This document shows positions 40,307-52,955 of a DNA stretch of 64,000 nt, piece by piece (position 1 is the stretch's first letter; each line of letters starts with the position of its first letter). The stretch comes from Oryzias latipes (Eukaryota > Chordata > Actinopteri > Beloniformes > Adrianichthyidae), in assembly GCF_002234675.1 (NCBI RefSeq), contig NC_019870.2, positions 2,376,985 through 2,440,984 of the forward strand, read 5' to 3'. The notes beneath the pieces were generated by a model, which did no database searches, was not told the origin of the DNA, and was given only the letters and a program-made list of their open reading frames with translations. The translations under genes and the position numbers were made by a program.

Positions 40307-43137
40307 ATGGCGTTCATGTCCCGGTTCTCCCGGTCCCGGAGCAGCTCCAGGTCTCCGAGCCGGAAAGAATCCGAACCGTCTCCGAACCTGAGCGTGTCCG
40401 AGCTGGAGAGGCTGCTGTGCACGGGCAAGACGGCCTGCAACCACGCGGACGAAGTGTGGCCGCGGCTCTACATCGGAGACCAGTGAGTTTGGACCGGACA
40501 ACCCCCCTCCCCCAAGGATCATGGAAACGGAACTTTCCAGAAATCCTGTCAGAATGGATCTAGATGGTTTGAACCCAGGCTGGTGGCCATGGAGATCCAT
40601 CCTGCTGTGGTTTCAGATCAGACTCACAGGAGCACATTCCAATTGTTTTACTGTAAAACATGCTTTTTTACAGGGTATCCTGGTCCAGAACGGGTCAGAA
40701 TCTCCGGGATTTATTTGTTTATCCTTTAGCCTAGTAAAAAAAAGTGGGATTTCTGCTACTGTGTGGAATCGTTTTATTAATCACACGTTAAAATTAAGAT
40801 TATTTGTTTATTTTAAAAGTTAATTTTTGAAAGTTTCAAAAACTGTAAAACGTTGGGTGGATTTAGGGTGGATTCAGACCGGACACGCTAAAGTGAACCA
40901 TAATTCGTTTCTCCTGATGATCCAGAACAAATTTTCAGTCTGAATACACCCAAGCGGACCCTGGTCCTGGACCAGGAACCGCTCTCTGACCCGTCTTTGG
41001 AGGTGGTCTCGGTTCGTTTCTAATCTGACTGAGCTTCGGTTCGTTCTGAGATTCCTCAGACTGAATACAATCTGTCCTCAGAGGGAAACAACTGGACCAA
41101 AAGGGCCACCGTAGGCGACGTAAACAGAGTAGGAATGTAGGAGAGGAGCCGCGGATAAATGTAAATCTACGGTTGTCGTGTTATCAGACAGAAAAATTGT
41201 CCAACTGTTTATGTGTCAGAACGTTTATTTTAACACAGCTGAAAAAACACATTTTAGGCTTTTCTGTGTCTCACAGCAAGCACTGCTGTGACATCATCTT
41301 AAAAGCTTCCTTGTAGTTTCCCCAACCTGATATAAGACCACAACGATGAGACACAGTGAATCCCTGAAATGTGATCTGATAAATTCAGTATCATCAAAAC
41401 AAATTTTAACGTGATCCACATCCCTTCTCACTGTTTTCCCGACAATCTATACGTCATAAACATTATCAGCGTTCCTTCATGCCCGCCGGCTCCTCATCAC
41501 TGCAGTTGCTAGCATCCTGAGTTAAAGCACACGCCACGTCTCCTGTCAATAATCGCCTTGCAGCCTGAAGCGCCGCACCAAATTAACAAGTAAAAGGTTT
41601 TGTTCCCCACATTCGGTAAAATATAAAACGGTAAAGTATAAAGTTTTAATAAGTTAAATGTACCGATAAGGAATGTAAAGCACGTCCGTCGTTCTCTTGT
41701 TGTTTTGACTCGCCCCCGTAGTTCCTGGCCAATGACTGACAAGATCTTTAGTCACATGGTTTTGTTTACAAGCTTTGGTCCGGATCAGAATGGCCCGCTT
41801 GATGCCAGTCTGAACACAGACCAAACGCAAGGTTCAGAACTCTGCGTTCAAGACCTAGTATTCCAGTCTCTGGTAGTGTTTCTCTTTATGCTGATGACAT
41901 TATCCTGTTCACCACAAACATAATCCCAGAACCCGACTTTGAGCCCAAAATTTAAAAAATCTTTGACTAAGGGCAAGCTCATTCACTGATGATCCATTTA
42001 AAACACTGATCTGACTAGACACTGATGATCTGGTTAAGCGCAGATGATCTGGTTAAACTCTGATGATCTGGTTAAATACTGATGATCTGTTTAATATTTG
42101 ATAATCTAGGTAAACGTGGAAGATCCAGTTAAATACTGATAATTCCATGAAACGATAACAATCTGGTTACATTTTTATGATCCGGTTAAACGCAGATGAT
42201 CTGATTAAACACTGGTGATCTGGTTAAACTTCAATAATCCGGTTAAATGCTGGTGATCCTGTTAAAGGATAATAATCCGATCACATTTTTATGATTCAGA
42301 TAAATGCTGATGATCTGGTTAAAGTTTAAAACATTTAGTCTAAATATTCATTTATTTATTTTTAATAAACAACCAAATATTTCCTCAAAACAATTAAAGT
42401 TTTTAGTTCTAGTGAGGAGGAGAAGTTTTTGTTTTGGCTCTCAGAGCTAAACCAGTTTTTTCCTGAAGGATCCGCTGATGTGATGCGTTCACTGACAGTT
42501 TGCAGAAACATCTCCGTTCGTCGTCCGGCGGTTCCTCACGCCCTCCCTCCTCCTCTCCGCAGAAACATCGCGTCAGACCGCCGTGAGCTGGCCAGACTCG
42601 GCATCACGCACATCCTGAACTGTGCGCAGAGCAAGTGGAGGGGCGGAGCCGAGTATTACGCGGGGATGAACATCACCTATCACGGCATCGAGGCGCACGA
42701 CTCGCCCACCTTCGACATGAGCGTCAACTTCTATCCGGCTGCTGAGTTCATCCACAAAGCTATGTGCAGTGGAGGTCTGTGTCCACGAAAACCCGGAACA
42801 GAACCGGAGTCAAAGGGTCCGACACGCTCCGGGAACCGGTTCACGGGCGAAAGGAATTTGCTCTCTGTTGACTCTGCTTTTTAAGTAGAGGTTTCAACTT
42901 GAGTAACGCCGGCGCTTTGCTTTATTCTCAGGGAAGGTCTTGGTCCACTGCACCGTGGGGGTGAGCCGCTCCGCCACCCTGGTTCTGGCCTACCTGATGA
43001 TCCGACAGAACCTGACGCTGGTGGAGGCCATCAAGACGGTGAAGGACCACCGAGGCGTCATCCCCAACCGAGGGTTCCTGCGGCAGCTCAGCGGCCTGGA
43101 CGGCATCCTGAGGGAGAGCAGGAGGACGTCGCTGTAG
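40307..43137 (+). CDS. dusp26: Dual-specificity protein phosphatase DUSP26
   Basis: Three coding exons, 40307-40482, 42563-42774 and 42932-43137, close to 197 aa; human DUSP26 is 211. The N-terminus [20 protein letters not shown] and the phrase [17 protein letters not shown] match the DUSP26 N-region. The catalytic core has general acid Asp105 ([10 protein letters not shown]) and the signature [10 protein letters not shown] with nucleophile Cys136 and Arg142. It lacks a MAPK-docking rhodanese domain, so it is an atypical DUSP. The enzyme dephosphorylates Ser/Thr and Tyr; human DUSP26 acts on MAP kinases, mainly in brain and muscle. The start ATG is the first that gives the family N-terminus. 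The DUSP29 group is excluded by the NHADEVWP region and the VGVSRS loop. Intron 1 holds a repeat copy and a tandem array. Confidence 0.93.
40866..41870. repeat. Dispersed repeat family F, copy 1
   Basis: In dusp26 intron 1. It shares AAGTGAACCATAATTCGTTT, TTTGGAGGTGGTCTC, CTGAGATTCCTCAG, GGCCACCGT, GACGTAAACAGAGT and TTTAGTCACATGGTTTTGTT with 48445-49010, in the same order. Its first and last parts (TTCAGACCGGACACGC and GTCTGAACACAGACCAAACG) may be decayed terminal repeats. Confidence 0.6.
41970..42335 (+). repeat. Degenerate minisatellite, ACTGATGATCTGGTTAAA units
   Basis: About 18 head-to-tail copies of a unit near 20 bp, for example CTGATGATCTGGTTAAA, with drifted variants like TTTTATGATCCGGTTAAACG. 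It fills the end of dusp26 intron 1, about 230 bp before exon 2. Confidence 0.85.
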
Positions 43138-46100
43138 AGCTGAAACCCAGCAGACACTGCGGTACGGAGGGGGGCGGAGCTCCTCCCAAGGACAGGACAA
43201 TGATCGTCCAAAACAAGGTGGAGCTCCGCCCAAAAGCCTTAGCCTCTGCGAACAACTCGCATGATCAGGGAAAGCGGAGGCAAAACTGCAGAACCGAACC
43301 GCAGACGTCACATTTAAGCGCCGGTGCTTCCTCCAAACAGTATGAATGTAGTTTTACGGGATTCTTTTACCTAAATATTCCAGATTATGGGATGGAACTT
43401 TAACCTCTAGACTCAACCCGTCTCTGGATCTGGACTTTTCTGCTCTGGAGCACAGGTTTTTTATCCTCCCGACACCGAAACATTCCTCTGAGCTGGTTCT
43501 GGTTCTGTTGGACCAAACTCTTCAGCTTCCCGTCTTTTAGCGTAGAAGCGATTTTGAACGCTGCCGACCTGCCAACAGAGACGGAAGCTTCTGGTTTTTC
43601 ACAAACTGATGTCAGACTTTACAGAAAGTTTCAGCAGCAAAAAAACAAAACAAAACAAGCATTAGTCTCTGAGCATCAGGGGGGCGGAGTCAGTGTCAGG
43701 GAGAAAACGCCAAAGGGAGCAAAACACAACTGGAAACGAAATCCTCGACAAGTCGTGCTGCATTCACTGTACCTCTGAAATCAGACATTTTGGCTTCTGA
43801 AATTTAAATCTGCAGTTAAAAATAGCAGATGTTGTTTCTCACCAAAGGTGTCCGTGTGGGCGGGGTCTTATTTCCATCGTCTTGCGTGGTTTTGAGGATA
43901 ATTTCTGTGACCAATTTGGAAAAAAAACAGAAACACAAAGTTTTCAATCGCCTCGAATCGTCTGAATTGTGAAAATGTAAAAAAGAATTTTAGCAGATTT
44001 TGCATCAGCAGAGGAAGTTCTCCAAAATTTCTCTTAGATTCATAAAATTCAGATTTACCGTGATTCCGACAGAAAAATCTGTGCTTTTTCTGTCATTCAC
44101 ATTTTCTGACCTCCAGACCGTCAGTGAACGCACCGCTGCATCAAAACAGTGTTATGCCATCAGCTTCAAACAGGAAGCTCAGAGGGAGGGAGGGGCCACA
44201 ATCTTTAACATCCAGCATTATTTGAACCCGTCTTTACATTGAGATCCTCTCTGAAATGTAAACAGAACTTCTTTCAAGTCCAGACGTGGCTTCTCCTGTT
44301 GCCTCAGTGTTATCCTGCATTACTCAGGCCCCGCCCCCAAACCCAAGTTAGGTCAGGATGTTTGTGGAAACATCTGGGCCGAACATTTATCAGTGTCTGA
44401 GGGAGGGTGTCTCTGGGGGGAACCTCGTTTCGCTGCGTTTTTTCTTTCTTTTCTTTTTGTGGAACCGGGAAGATCCAGATGCAAACAGAACTGCGTCAGA
44501 GGCCCCCCCCGCCCCGGAGGAGCGTTTGTGGCGGTCACAGCAGCGACTGATTGCTGCGTTTCTCCTCAGTCTGGACCAAACCCAAGAGCTCAAAGCAAAA
44601 AGAAAAAAACATTCCTGAACACAAGATGGATGAACTGGGAAGATCCTACTGTGGAAGAAGTGTCATTATATGGGCTTTTCAGCTCCGCTGGTTTAGGGTC
44701 CAGACCTTAAGGTCCCCAGGAATAATTTGGAGGTTCTTCTGTTTTTTAGTCAGGTTATGACACATTAGAGCAAGAAAGCCAATGTGAAGGTGTTCCTGTC
44801 GCAGCCAGGCTAAAGCAAACGCGTTGAGAAAGGGGCGTGGCCTAAACTGCACTCACCGTTCCTTCCAGCTAAAATCAAAGCTAGTCCCACAAAATGCTAG
44901 TGAGTCAGCAGGATCTTAATAGTTCATTAAGAATTTTTAACCCTTTTGTACGCATTCATTTCTGAAACCACTGCCAACTCGACAGAGAAGGTAATCCTTT
45001 ACTCTGAGAGCTCCTCCCATTAAAGTAACCAGACGAAAACAAAAGAAACAAATTCTACAAAGATATTTGTGTTTTTTACTTTAGGACAGGTGCCATGTCA
45101 TCATGAAGAACATGTTTTTTTTTGGAAACGGACGGATCGGACCGCTCCGCCAGGACGTGAGGCAGTGTTTTATCACTAGGCCTAATGGCTGCTTGTTACC
45201 CGCCTTCAGTGAAGGTTGAGCCCGATGTTAAGACAGCTGTGTTGACTGAACAGTTAAGGAACAGAGACTGCAGCTCCTCGTTTTAGGGCGTGGTCACCCA
45301 AAAAGACCCCGATCAATGCGAAAAAACGTCAGTCAAGAGGACGGACCGGGTCCAGCTAGTCTTTACAGTTTTACGCCGTCATCTTCTTTGGTGGTTCCAG
45401 TGACGGGTACTCTGGTTCCTAAAGGGATCCAGTTATGGCGGTTCGGCTCTTCTAAACTACCAAGCTCCTTCTCCGTCTTTGGTTCCACTGGCCTTAACAG
45501 TGTGATGAACCGCACCAAGGTTCACCTGCAGGTGAGCCTTCACACCTACTCAGATCAACCAACTGGACCAAACAGCCACACGTGTAGCCCACTGGTGATT
45601 TTTTCCATGACGCCGTACCGGGCTGTCGTCTGCTGGTGAGAACAAACGTTTCAGGTTTGGAGTTCGTTTCTTCACAGATCGATGAACCCTGTTGACGTGC
45701 TCCTAGAGCGGCGGATCTGTCGGGTGTTCAGCGCCTCCGGTGGTTCTCTCAAACGTTGCCGTGACTGTTAGCCGTCCTGTAGCACGAGAGACCGCACGTG
45801 CCATTGCAACAGCTCTCAACTGCCGGGTTGACGAAAGGCTTTGTTTACATCAGAGTCACACAAAGGCCGCAAAGAAACACAACAAACGATGAACTTCCTG
45901 AAGATTCCTCCGTGTCATTTTTGAAACATTTGTTCTGTTTTGACTCTCCTGATGTGGAGAAGCTGAGGGGCGGAGTTCTTGCTTTAGACGGTGTACCGGT
46001 GGACTTTAAGGTTCCCATGAAACGGATAGAAGACATTTCCTGTAGAGCCTGAATGTGGTTGATTATTGATGACAAATCTTTGACCAATTTGATTCTGATT

Positions 46101-46441
46101 CAGAATTTGATCCCCTTGGTTGAATCTTGATTTATTTTTCTAAATTATACGAAAAACTGAGCTTCTGATGATTAAAACTATTTTAAAAAAAGAACAAATC
46201 TGCCTTAGAGGTAAAAGATTTGTAGTTTAGGTCCATTGAAGACTCTTTGACCAACTCTGGACGTTTTTCCCGCCATCCCATAAATATTCGCTGCTGATGA
46301 TCACCTGGAACAGGTGTTTAGCCAATTAAAACACAGAAAAGTCTGATTCAGGAAAGGAGCAGCTTGAACAGAGAGAAAAGCCCAAAACCAGACAGGATGG
46401 TGGATCTTACAGACCAGGATTGAGGAACTGCGATCTCTCTG

Positions 46442-46867
46442 AAGGCCGTGTCACACAACCACTATATACATTTAGCAAATATTGCACGGATGAAAATTGG
46501 TCGTATGTGGAAAAACAGAGAAAAGTTGCATTGCATTGTATCACAAATAAATCACGCAAAGAACACGTAAATCGACGTAGAACATGAACTGCGTGTGAAT
46601 GTTGTGCTGTTTATATGCAGTTCATTAGTGATTGATGTGTCAAATACGTGATTTTAATGTGACAGGTGCGCCATATACACGATGTTAAAGTTATACATCG
46701 ATGGTTCATCTGTGAATTCACGTAAAAACCCGTCGGCCGAAACCCTCGATGGACATCTGAGCACATCGACGAACACAAGAAACGCTTGTGAATTAATCAC
46801 GAAAAAACAAAATTTCATACGTGGAAAATGCGCATAATGTATGTCGTGGCTGTTTGACACGGCCTTA
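46442..46867. mobile_element. MITE family C, copy 2
   Basis: Starts AAGGCCGTGTCACAC and ends TTTGACACGGCCTTA, giving clear inverted ends. The interior matches 17405-17992 in order. No coding capacity and no obvious target duplication. Confidence 0.75.
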
Positions 46868-48444
46868 GAGTGTATTCGGTCATCTCAGGCTGTCAGGTAG
46901 ACTTTCTGCGTCACATGACGCCGTTCTCACCTGTTAACGGAGACGTTATTTCACGGTAGATCCTGAAGGAGACCTAGACCTCCATTTGGTTTCATGGGAA
47001 CCCTAACTGTTTTTCTGCGGACTGATTTTGCTGCAGAGACCTTCGTGTTGACCTGCGTGACCTTTACGTCGACCTTTGCTCTGCTCGTCAAAGCTGTTTG
47101 ATTTAGATTGAAAAGTCTGCACAGAAGTAAATGTTTACATTCAGAGGGAAGTCCGTGAATCCTTCTGGGCTGGTGGCGAAGCAGAGTTGAGACAAAGATT
47201 TAAAAAAATCATCTCCTCTCTCCGCTGTAAAAAAAGAAAAACCAAGATGTGGAGAAACGGCGCCACCACCTGTTGGTTGGCGGCATTGACGATGGGCGTG
47301 GCAGCTAATGTTTCCGTCCTTCACAGGGACCTTTTTTCTTGATGTGTGTAGATTAACCTCTTTGTCATGTGGTTGTGTTTGCGTCGTGACCTTCTGGTGT
47401 GCTTCCTCGCCTTTCCAGCGGTTCAGTCGGTGCGGAACGTCGTTGCCTTATAACCGAAAAGACCTGGTTTGGTTCCACATCCAGACGGAGACATGCAGTC
47501 CGTTTCAGGAACCAGAACAGCGGAAGACGTGGACGTACAAACACTTTCCTCAGTCCTCAGACAAACAACAGTTTTCAGAAGCGTCTTCTGTACTTTAACA
47601 TGTGACTTTGTTCAATTGTGTGTTCCCTGTGGCTTTGTTGTGACGTGTTTTCTTGTTGGTCTCCTGTATTTTCGTTCTAACTGTAATCTTTCCACAGGTA
47701 ACTTGACTTCTTGTGAGATTCTTATTGTGTCGCTCTCCTCGGAGATGTTGATGGCTCGACCGGCCCTTTGAGTCACGTTTTTACTCTTCACCAAACATTG
47801 AGACTCATTGTTTGTTTTGATAATTTGTGTACTTGGTTGCAAATAAAAATGATAGAAAAACTGTCTGACTCTGTGGTGAATTTTTGTTTTACTTGGAAAT
47901 GGAAAGATGAATGTGAAGAAAAGAAGAATTTTTGCATTCAAAATAAGCGACTGTTTATAAATATTTTACATTTTTTGTAATCATCTGATAAACTTTTTAA
48001 TTTATACCAAAACACCTGAGATTATTAGATATCAGCCAACTGATCATGTTTGTGTGCAGTTTCTTGATAGGGCACCAGAGGGCGACACGGCTGGTTTCCA
48101 AATGTCAAAACAATATTGATGTTACTTGTGCCTTTACTCTTTTTTTAATTTTTTAATCAAATCTCTTTTCTTCTTCGTCTTTTTATTTATTTATTTACTA
48201 TTCTTTGATAATCAAATCTTTATAAATACAATGAACCACAGGAGTAGCCTATTTTACTCTCACTAAACGATCATTTCTGAAATCAGACTGCAGTCTCAAG
48301 TCCTGATGGTGTTTTTTACTCTTTTTATCCAAGTTACTTCCGCAGCCGACATATCTAAAATCTGTCAGGAACCAAAATGCAGGAGATTGAAATAATTAAT
48401 AAATAAACTTCAACATGACAAAACGAAACGGGGACAAACGGACT

Positions 48445-49010
48445 GCTTAAAGTGAACCACAGTTCGTTTCCCGCGATAATCCGGGACCAATGTTTAGTCT
48501 GAATGCACCCAAACTGACCCAGAGATCATCTTTGGAGGTGGTCTCGACTGAGCTTTGGTTCACTCTGAGATTCCTCAGTCTGGATACAATCCGTTACTGG
48601 AGCGGAGAAACGAAACCAAAACGGCCACCGTCGCCGGGGATTACGGGACGTAAACAGAGTGTAAACTCATTGAAACGATGAATGCAGGCTCAATAAGACA
48701 ACTTTCAACGAGATCCACGTTGCTTCTCACTGTTCTCCCGACAGATCTATATGTCATAAACACGTATCAGCGAACCTTCTTAGCCCTCGTCTCCATGGTA
48801 ACCGCCTCGCAGCATGCCTGCGCCGTACCAAAGTAAAAAGTGTTCAACCTGACGTTTTTTAAAATTCATGAGCCAAATAGAAACTATCCTGACAAGGATT
48901 GCAAAATGCAGGACTTCTCTTATTTCTGTCTCTAGTTGATTTGCTTCGTGCTTCCTGGCCAATGAATGAAGATATCTTTAGTCACATGGTTTTGTTTACA
49001 AGTCGTTATT
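48445..49010. repeat. Dispersed repeat family F, copy 2
   Basis: Matches 40866-41870 in order with AAGTGAACCACAGTTCGTTT, CATCTTTGGAGGTGGTCTCG, CGGCCACCGTCGCC, GACGTAAACAGAGTGTAAAC and TCACATGGTTTTGTTTACAA. It is shorter than the other copy. Confidence 0.6.
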
Positions 49011-49952
49011 AGAAACAATAATCTGTAGATACTTTGTTGGAGGTCTGCTAAAGTGTTGCAGGTTTTCTTTTTTAAGACTTTGTTTTGTAATTAAAACGTA
49101 ACTCGTAGCAAAAAGTAGTACACTTGAAGATTATTTAATGAAGTATACTAGATTCCAAGTATAAGTATTGCAGGTATACTATACTTATACTTGTAATGTA
49201 GGATGTATATCAACTAAATACATTTTTGGTTTACAATATATGGATAGTAAATGAAAGTACACTGCCTCCCTTTTAGTACAGACTAAGTATACTTATAGTA
49301 CGCTTAAATAAAAACTTTTAGCTACGGAAACCTGGAAAAAGGGGAGCCAGACGTTCTGTATTTACCAAATATTTACCAGATTTTATGAAAGCTTAAGCCC
49401 TGCTATCAAAATATATTTAAATGGAAGTCAGTTTTAAGGAATTTTGGTTCTTACCAAACCTTTCAACCATCAGGAGATTTTAGTCTCCTCTGAAGTTTTT
49501 ATCTTTTTTTACCAGTTGTGGTTAGTTTACTTGGTAACTTTGATTTTCCCGCTCATTAAAGCCACGTTGCCGTTTTCAGATGTTAAAATAAAAAACTAAA
49601 ATAAAGGGCAGCCCAATCAAACGTGTTCGTCTGTCTACTGTTTGGATGCAGAACGATGTGGACAGAAGGGAAGCTTCTGCACAAAGACACTCAAAGAAAC
49701 GCAAACGAAAGACCCATTTTACAGACCTTTATGTCATACCAGCAATACAAACAGACTCTGTACAGGAGAAGGGTCAGAACCGAGCGCAGATTTCCATTTG
49801 CAACGAACATTTTTAACAAATATAACTTCTACAGGAAAGAATACCAGGTAAAAAATATCATAGAAACACAAACCTAAGCACTTTAGGTCTAAATGTTTAT
49901 CTGATTGCACTAAACACGACATTTGACGGCTAAGTTCAGATCAGCGGCGGCT

Positions 49953-52863
49953 CTATTTCAGCTCCCCACAGTCGGCGATGATGACCTTGGCTTTGGGGGT
50001 GCCGCTCTTCGAACCGTGTTTCTCCATGGCCTTGACGACGTCGATGCCCTCCAGGACGCTTCCAAACACCACGTGCTTCCCGTTCAGCCTGCCGAGCAGC
50101 ACACTAGCTTAACCAACGGCACTTGAACGCACCCCTGAACACACCCGAACACACCCCTCACCAGTCGGTCGAGGCCGTGCAGATGAAGAACTGCGATCCG
50201 TTGGTGTTGGGGCCGGCGTTGGCCATGGACAGAGTCCCCATTCCCTTGTGCTTCAGCTGGAAGTTCTCATCGGGAAACGTTTCCCCGTAGATGGACTTGC
50301 CGCCGGTGCCGTCGTGGTTGGTGAAGTCTCCGCCCTGAAAGCAACCAAAGAAGTCCAGTCCACGCAGCCACTGGAACAAAGACTGGTTTGTCTTGGCTTC
50401 GGTGTACCTGGCACATGAATTTGGGGATGATGCGATGAAAAGAAGAGCCTTTGAAGCCAAAACCTTTCTCTCCGGTGCACAAAGCTCGGAAGTTTTCTGT
50501 AAAAAAAAAAAAGAAAGAGGGTAAAGCAGTTTTGCGGTGATATGCAACTAGCACAACAGTAACATTTTTATGCAATCAGCGTGTATCAGCCGATTCTAGC
50601 GTAAGAATCCACTTTAACTAACGTAAAGTGTGACATATCGTGCACATTTCTCCACGTCAGAATCCGTCAAGTTAACTGCATAAATGGTCCGCGAGTCAAA
50701 GTCGTTCAAAGAGCGTGTGTTATCTAGGCGTCATCGGCGACGTGTCCAGTGTTAAAGGGTTAAACGCTTGGCTTCGGGTGTCGAAGAGGAAACTTTTTTT
50801 CAAAAGTTTTCGAAACCACTATCCCCAGAAAACGTGACTCTAATGCTGGTCCTCAGTGCTCGCCGTCCAGCATGTTTGCCTCCTGCTTAAGTTATGTACA
50901 CACCGGACTTTTGACGCCCGTTCTTGAATGGGAACACCCTGTGGTGTTCACACTGGACAAGCAGGGAGGGGCTTCTTCTTTTTCCACTGTTTACTAAAGC
51001 ATATCCAGCACCTTCAGTTGGAAGAGGCTTGGAGCGAAATGTCGCAATTTGGGCATAAAAATGCAAACGGTTGGGCTCATTGCTAGCGTCCTTGCAATGG
51101 TGGATATGAGTGAACCATCACGTCAGGATAGTGGTCTTGGTTTATCTTTATTTAAAAAACGAGCGCAGACGTCATCAGGCTTGTCGTCGTGTCCGGGTTC
51201 ACCAGAAAAACCAAATCCTACATCACTACCAAATCCCAGTCTCTGATTGGTCGACCTGGTTTAACTGGCGACGAGCGTTCAGGGGCCACAGGTTTTGTAC
51301 ATAGAGCTAGTCGTAAAAACCTGCATTGCTTTGCGTGAATACGTTTTGAAGCCGGAAGCAAAAAAACACGTATTTACTTTGACTTTTCATTGAAGTGGTC
51401 GCTTGAAGGCGCGTTGCCGAGGGCGATGTGAACGCAGCTTTAGTGCTAAAAAGCAGATTTAGGAGAGCGTTATCTGACCACCGTCCAGACAAATGCTGGC
51501 TATGCAAGCTGCTGACGTTGAATGCATTTTGGCCAAACAACAGCGCCCTCTGCTGGGTAGGAATGAAATGGTTTTAGAAAACATACTCACTGGGTTTTCT
51601 AAACTGACACATGACGCATTAGAATTTTTTTTTAATTCATTCAGTATTAAATATTACAAAATGAAACATTTGTGCTTTATTCTACCAGATACACGACATA
51701 TTTTATTTTAAACACCATAAAACTCTTAAATCAAAGAGCTACACTCAACAGAAGGAATCCTTGTTTTATAATCACTTTTTTTAAAGGTAGTTACTAATTT
51801 TTTTATCATTTATTTTGCACTTTGTGTCATTTTTTCCTTATTTTGTTCTATGCTGGAGAACTGCTTTAACTGAATCCTAATTCACTACTTAAGTTGTTCT
51901 ACCAATCCATCTTTTATCAAATTCCAGCAGGCATGTTTTTGGGGACCTTAATGCTTAATCAAAAATGAAAAAGAAAATGTTCTTTAAATATTTATATTTC
52001 ATTTTTAAAAGGGTTTCTGTTTATGGTTGATTTGTTTCTTTATTTTCGCTGTTTTTTTCTCAGGTGGTGGACTGTGTGTCACGGCCTCTCGACCCTGGGG
52101 TCAAACCATCGTCGCGATGCTCTTTGCGTCCCAGGGACCGTCCTCTCTCCTCCATGAACACCCATCAGCCCTTTTTTCTGGCCTCGCTGAGAAACTAGGT
52201 CACATTTCTGACAATGTGTAAGTGGGACAGACGCTCGACTCTCTAATGCATCATGACGGTTCCCTTTTGGAGATGCTGATGGACGTCTCAGGTCGACTGG
52301 AGCTCACCCACCTGCAGTCTTTGGGACGGCATCGGCTCGCAGCTGCAGGAGAAACAAACCAGAGTCAGAGCAAGAAGGATCTGTCGGAGCTGGATCCTTC
52401 ATGAGTGGATTTAGCAACCTTTTAGGCGTTATGTTGAATGTCTGTGTAAACAATAACATGTCTAATAAAATCATGGTTAATATCATGTACTTTCACAACA
52501 AAAAGTGTATATAATTAAAGCACAAACCCTTAATTTCTCAAATATAAATGAATAATTTTACATGTAAAAATGCAAGAAATATCTCAAGTGTTTTTTAGAA
52601 TGAACAGCAGAAAACTTAAAGATGTCGCATTTATGTGAAGGAGAGCTGCTACTTGTAAATAATGGATGCACGGATCGTTTCCGGCTGCAGAAATGTCAGC
52701 AGATCAGAGGATGCTGGGCGTTCCCAGCAGCCTTTAGCGCCGAAACGCGGCCCCGTCGTCGCGAAGCTGACACCAGGTGGAACGGCTGCCTCACCTCCAT
52801 CACGATCCTGCCCGCGTTCGCGCCGTCGATGCTGATGTCAAAGAAAACCTTCGGGTTTGCCAT
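49953..52863 (-). CDS. ppia: Peptidyl-prolyl cis-trans isomerase A (cyclophilin A)
   Basis: Five exons on the minus strand: 52795-52863, 52312-52342, 50408-50496, 50162-50334, 49953-50088. They close to 165 aa, the same length as human PPIA, with the 31, 89 and 173-bp internal exon sizes I recall for the human gene. It starts [14 protein letters not shown]. Active-site residues fall at human numbering: His54-Arg55 in [11 protein letters not shown] and Trp121 in TASTDW. The conserved [17 protein letters not shown] and [15 protein letters not shown] blocks are present. It ends ADCGELK. The enzyme catalyses proline isomerisation in the cytosol and binds cyclosporin. The intact introns show this is the parent gene and not a processed copy. 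Intron 2 (50497-52311) carries a family D repeat copy. Confidence 0.97.
50890..51445. repeat. Dispersed repeat family D, copy 3
   Basis: In ppia intron 2. It shares CAGGGAGGGGCTTCT, CATCACTACCAAATCCCAGT, CTCTGATTGGTCGACC, TGACTTTTCATTGAAGT and GTGAACGCAGCTTTA with the copies at 6060 and 18200. The left end reads GTACACACCGGACTTTTGAC. That makes the family look related to Harbinger-like MITEs, which begin with similar words, but this is only a resemblance. Confidence 0.55.
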
Positions 52864-52948
52864 CTTTCGTGCGAAGTTTGTGTGAAGCTTCGCTGTTCGG
52901 TAAAATGTCCGTGAACGCCTCACCGCACTCCGCCCGCTTGCTGTGGGG

Positions 52949-52955
52949 TTTTATA
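52949..52955 (-). promoter_or_regulatory. ppia TATA box
   Basis: Minus-strand TATAAAA, 86 bp upstream of the ppia ATG, inside a GC-rich proximal region. The position suits a short 5' UTR of about 55-60 bp. It is the clearest core promoter element in the window. Confidence 0.7.

Larger units (their letters stand above)
43138..49952. other. dusp26-ppia gap, no gene recognised
   Basis: 6.8 kb. The first part should be dusp26 3' UTR, but I cannot place its poly(A) site. AATAAA occurs only late, near 47843. Repeats include a family C copy (46442-46867) and a family F copy (48445-49010). Around 49135-49310 a patch of AGTATACT and AAGTATAC words repeats in both orientations. The small open frames do not resemble known proteins. 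The last few hundred bases before 49953 should be ppia 3' UTR on the minus strand. Confidence 0.5.

Noticed and set aside
41970-42335. CRISPR-like array
   Set aside because: The units drift continuously, with no fixed repeat and unique spacers. This is a minisatellite in a vertebrate intron.
49135-49310. Patch of AGTATACT / AAGTATAC words
   Set aside because: It looks structured, but I could not define arms, ends or a target duplication. It is left as AT-rich filler.
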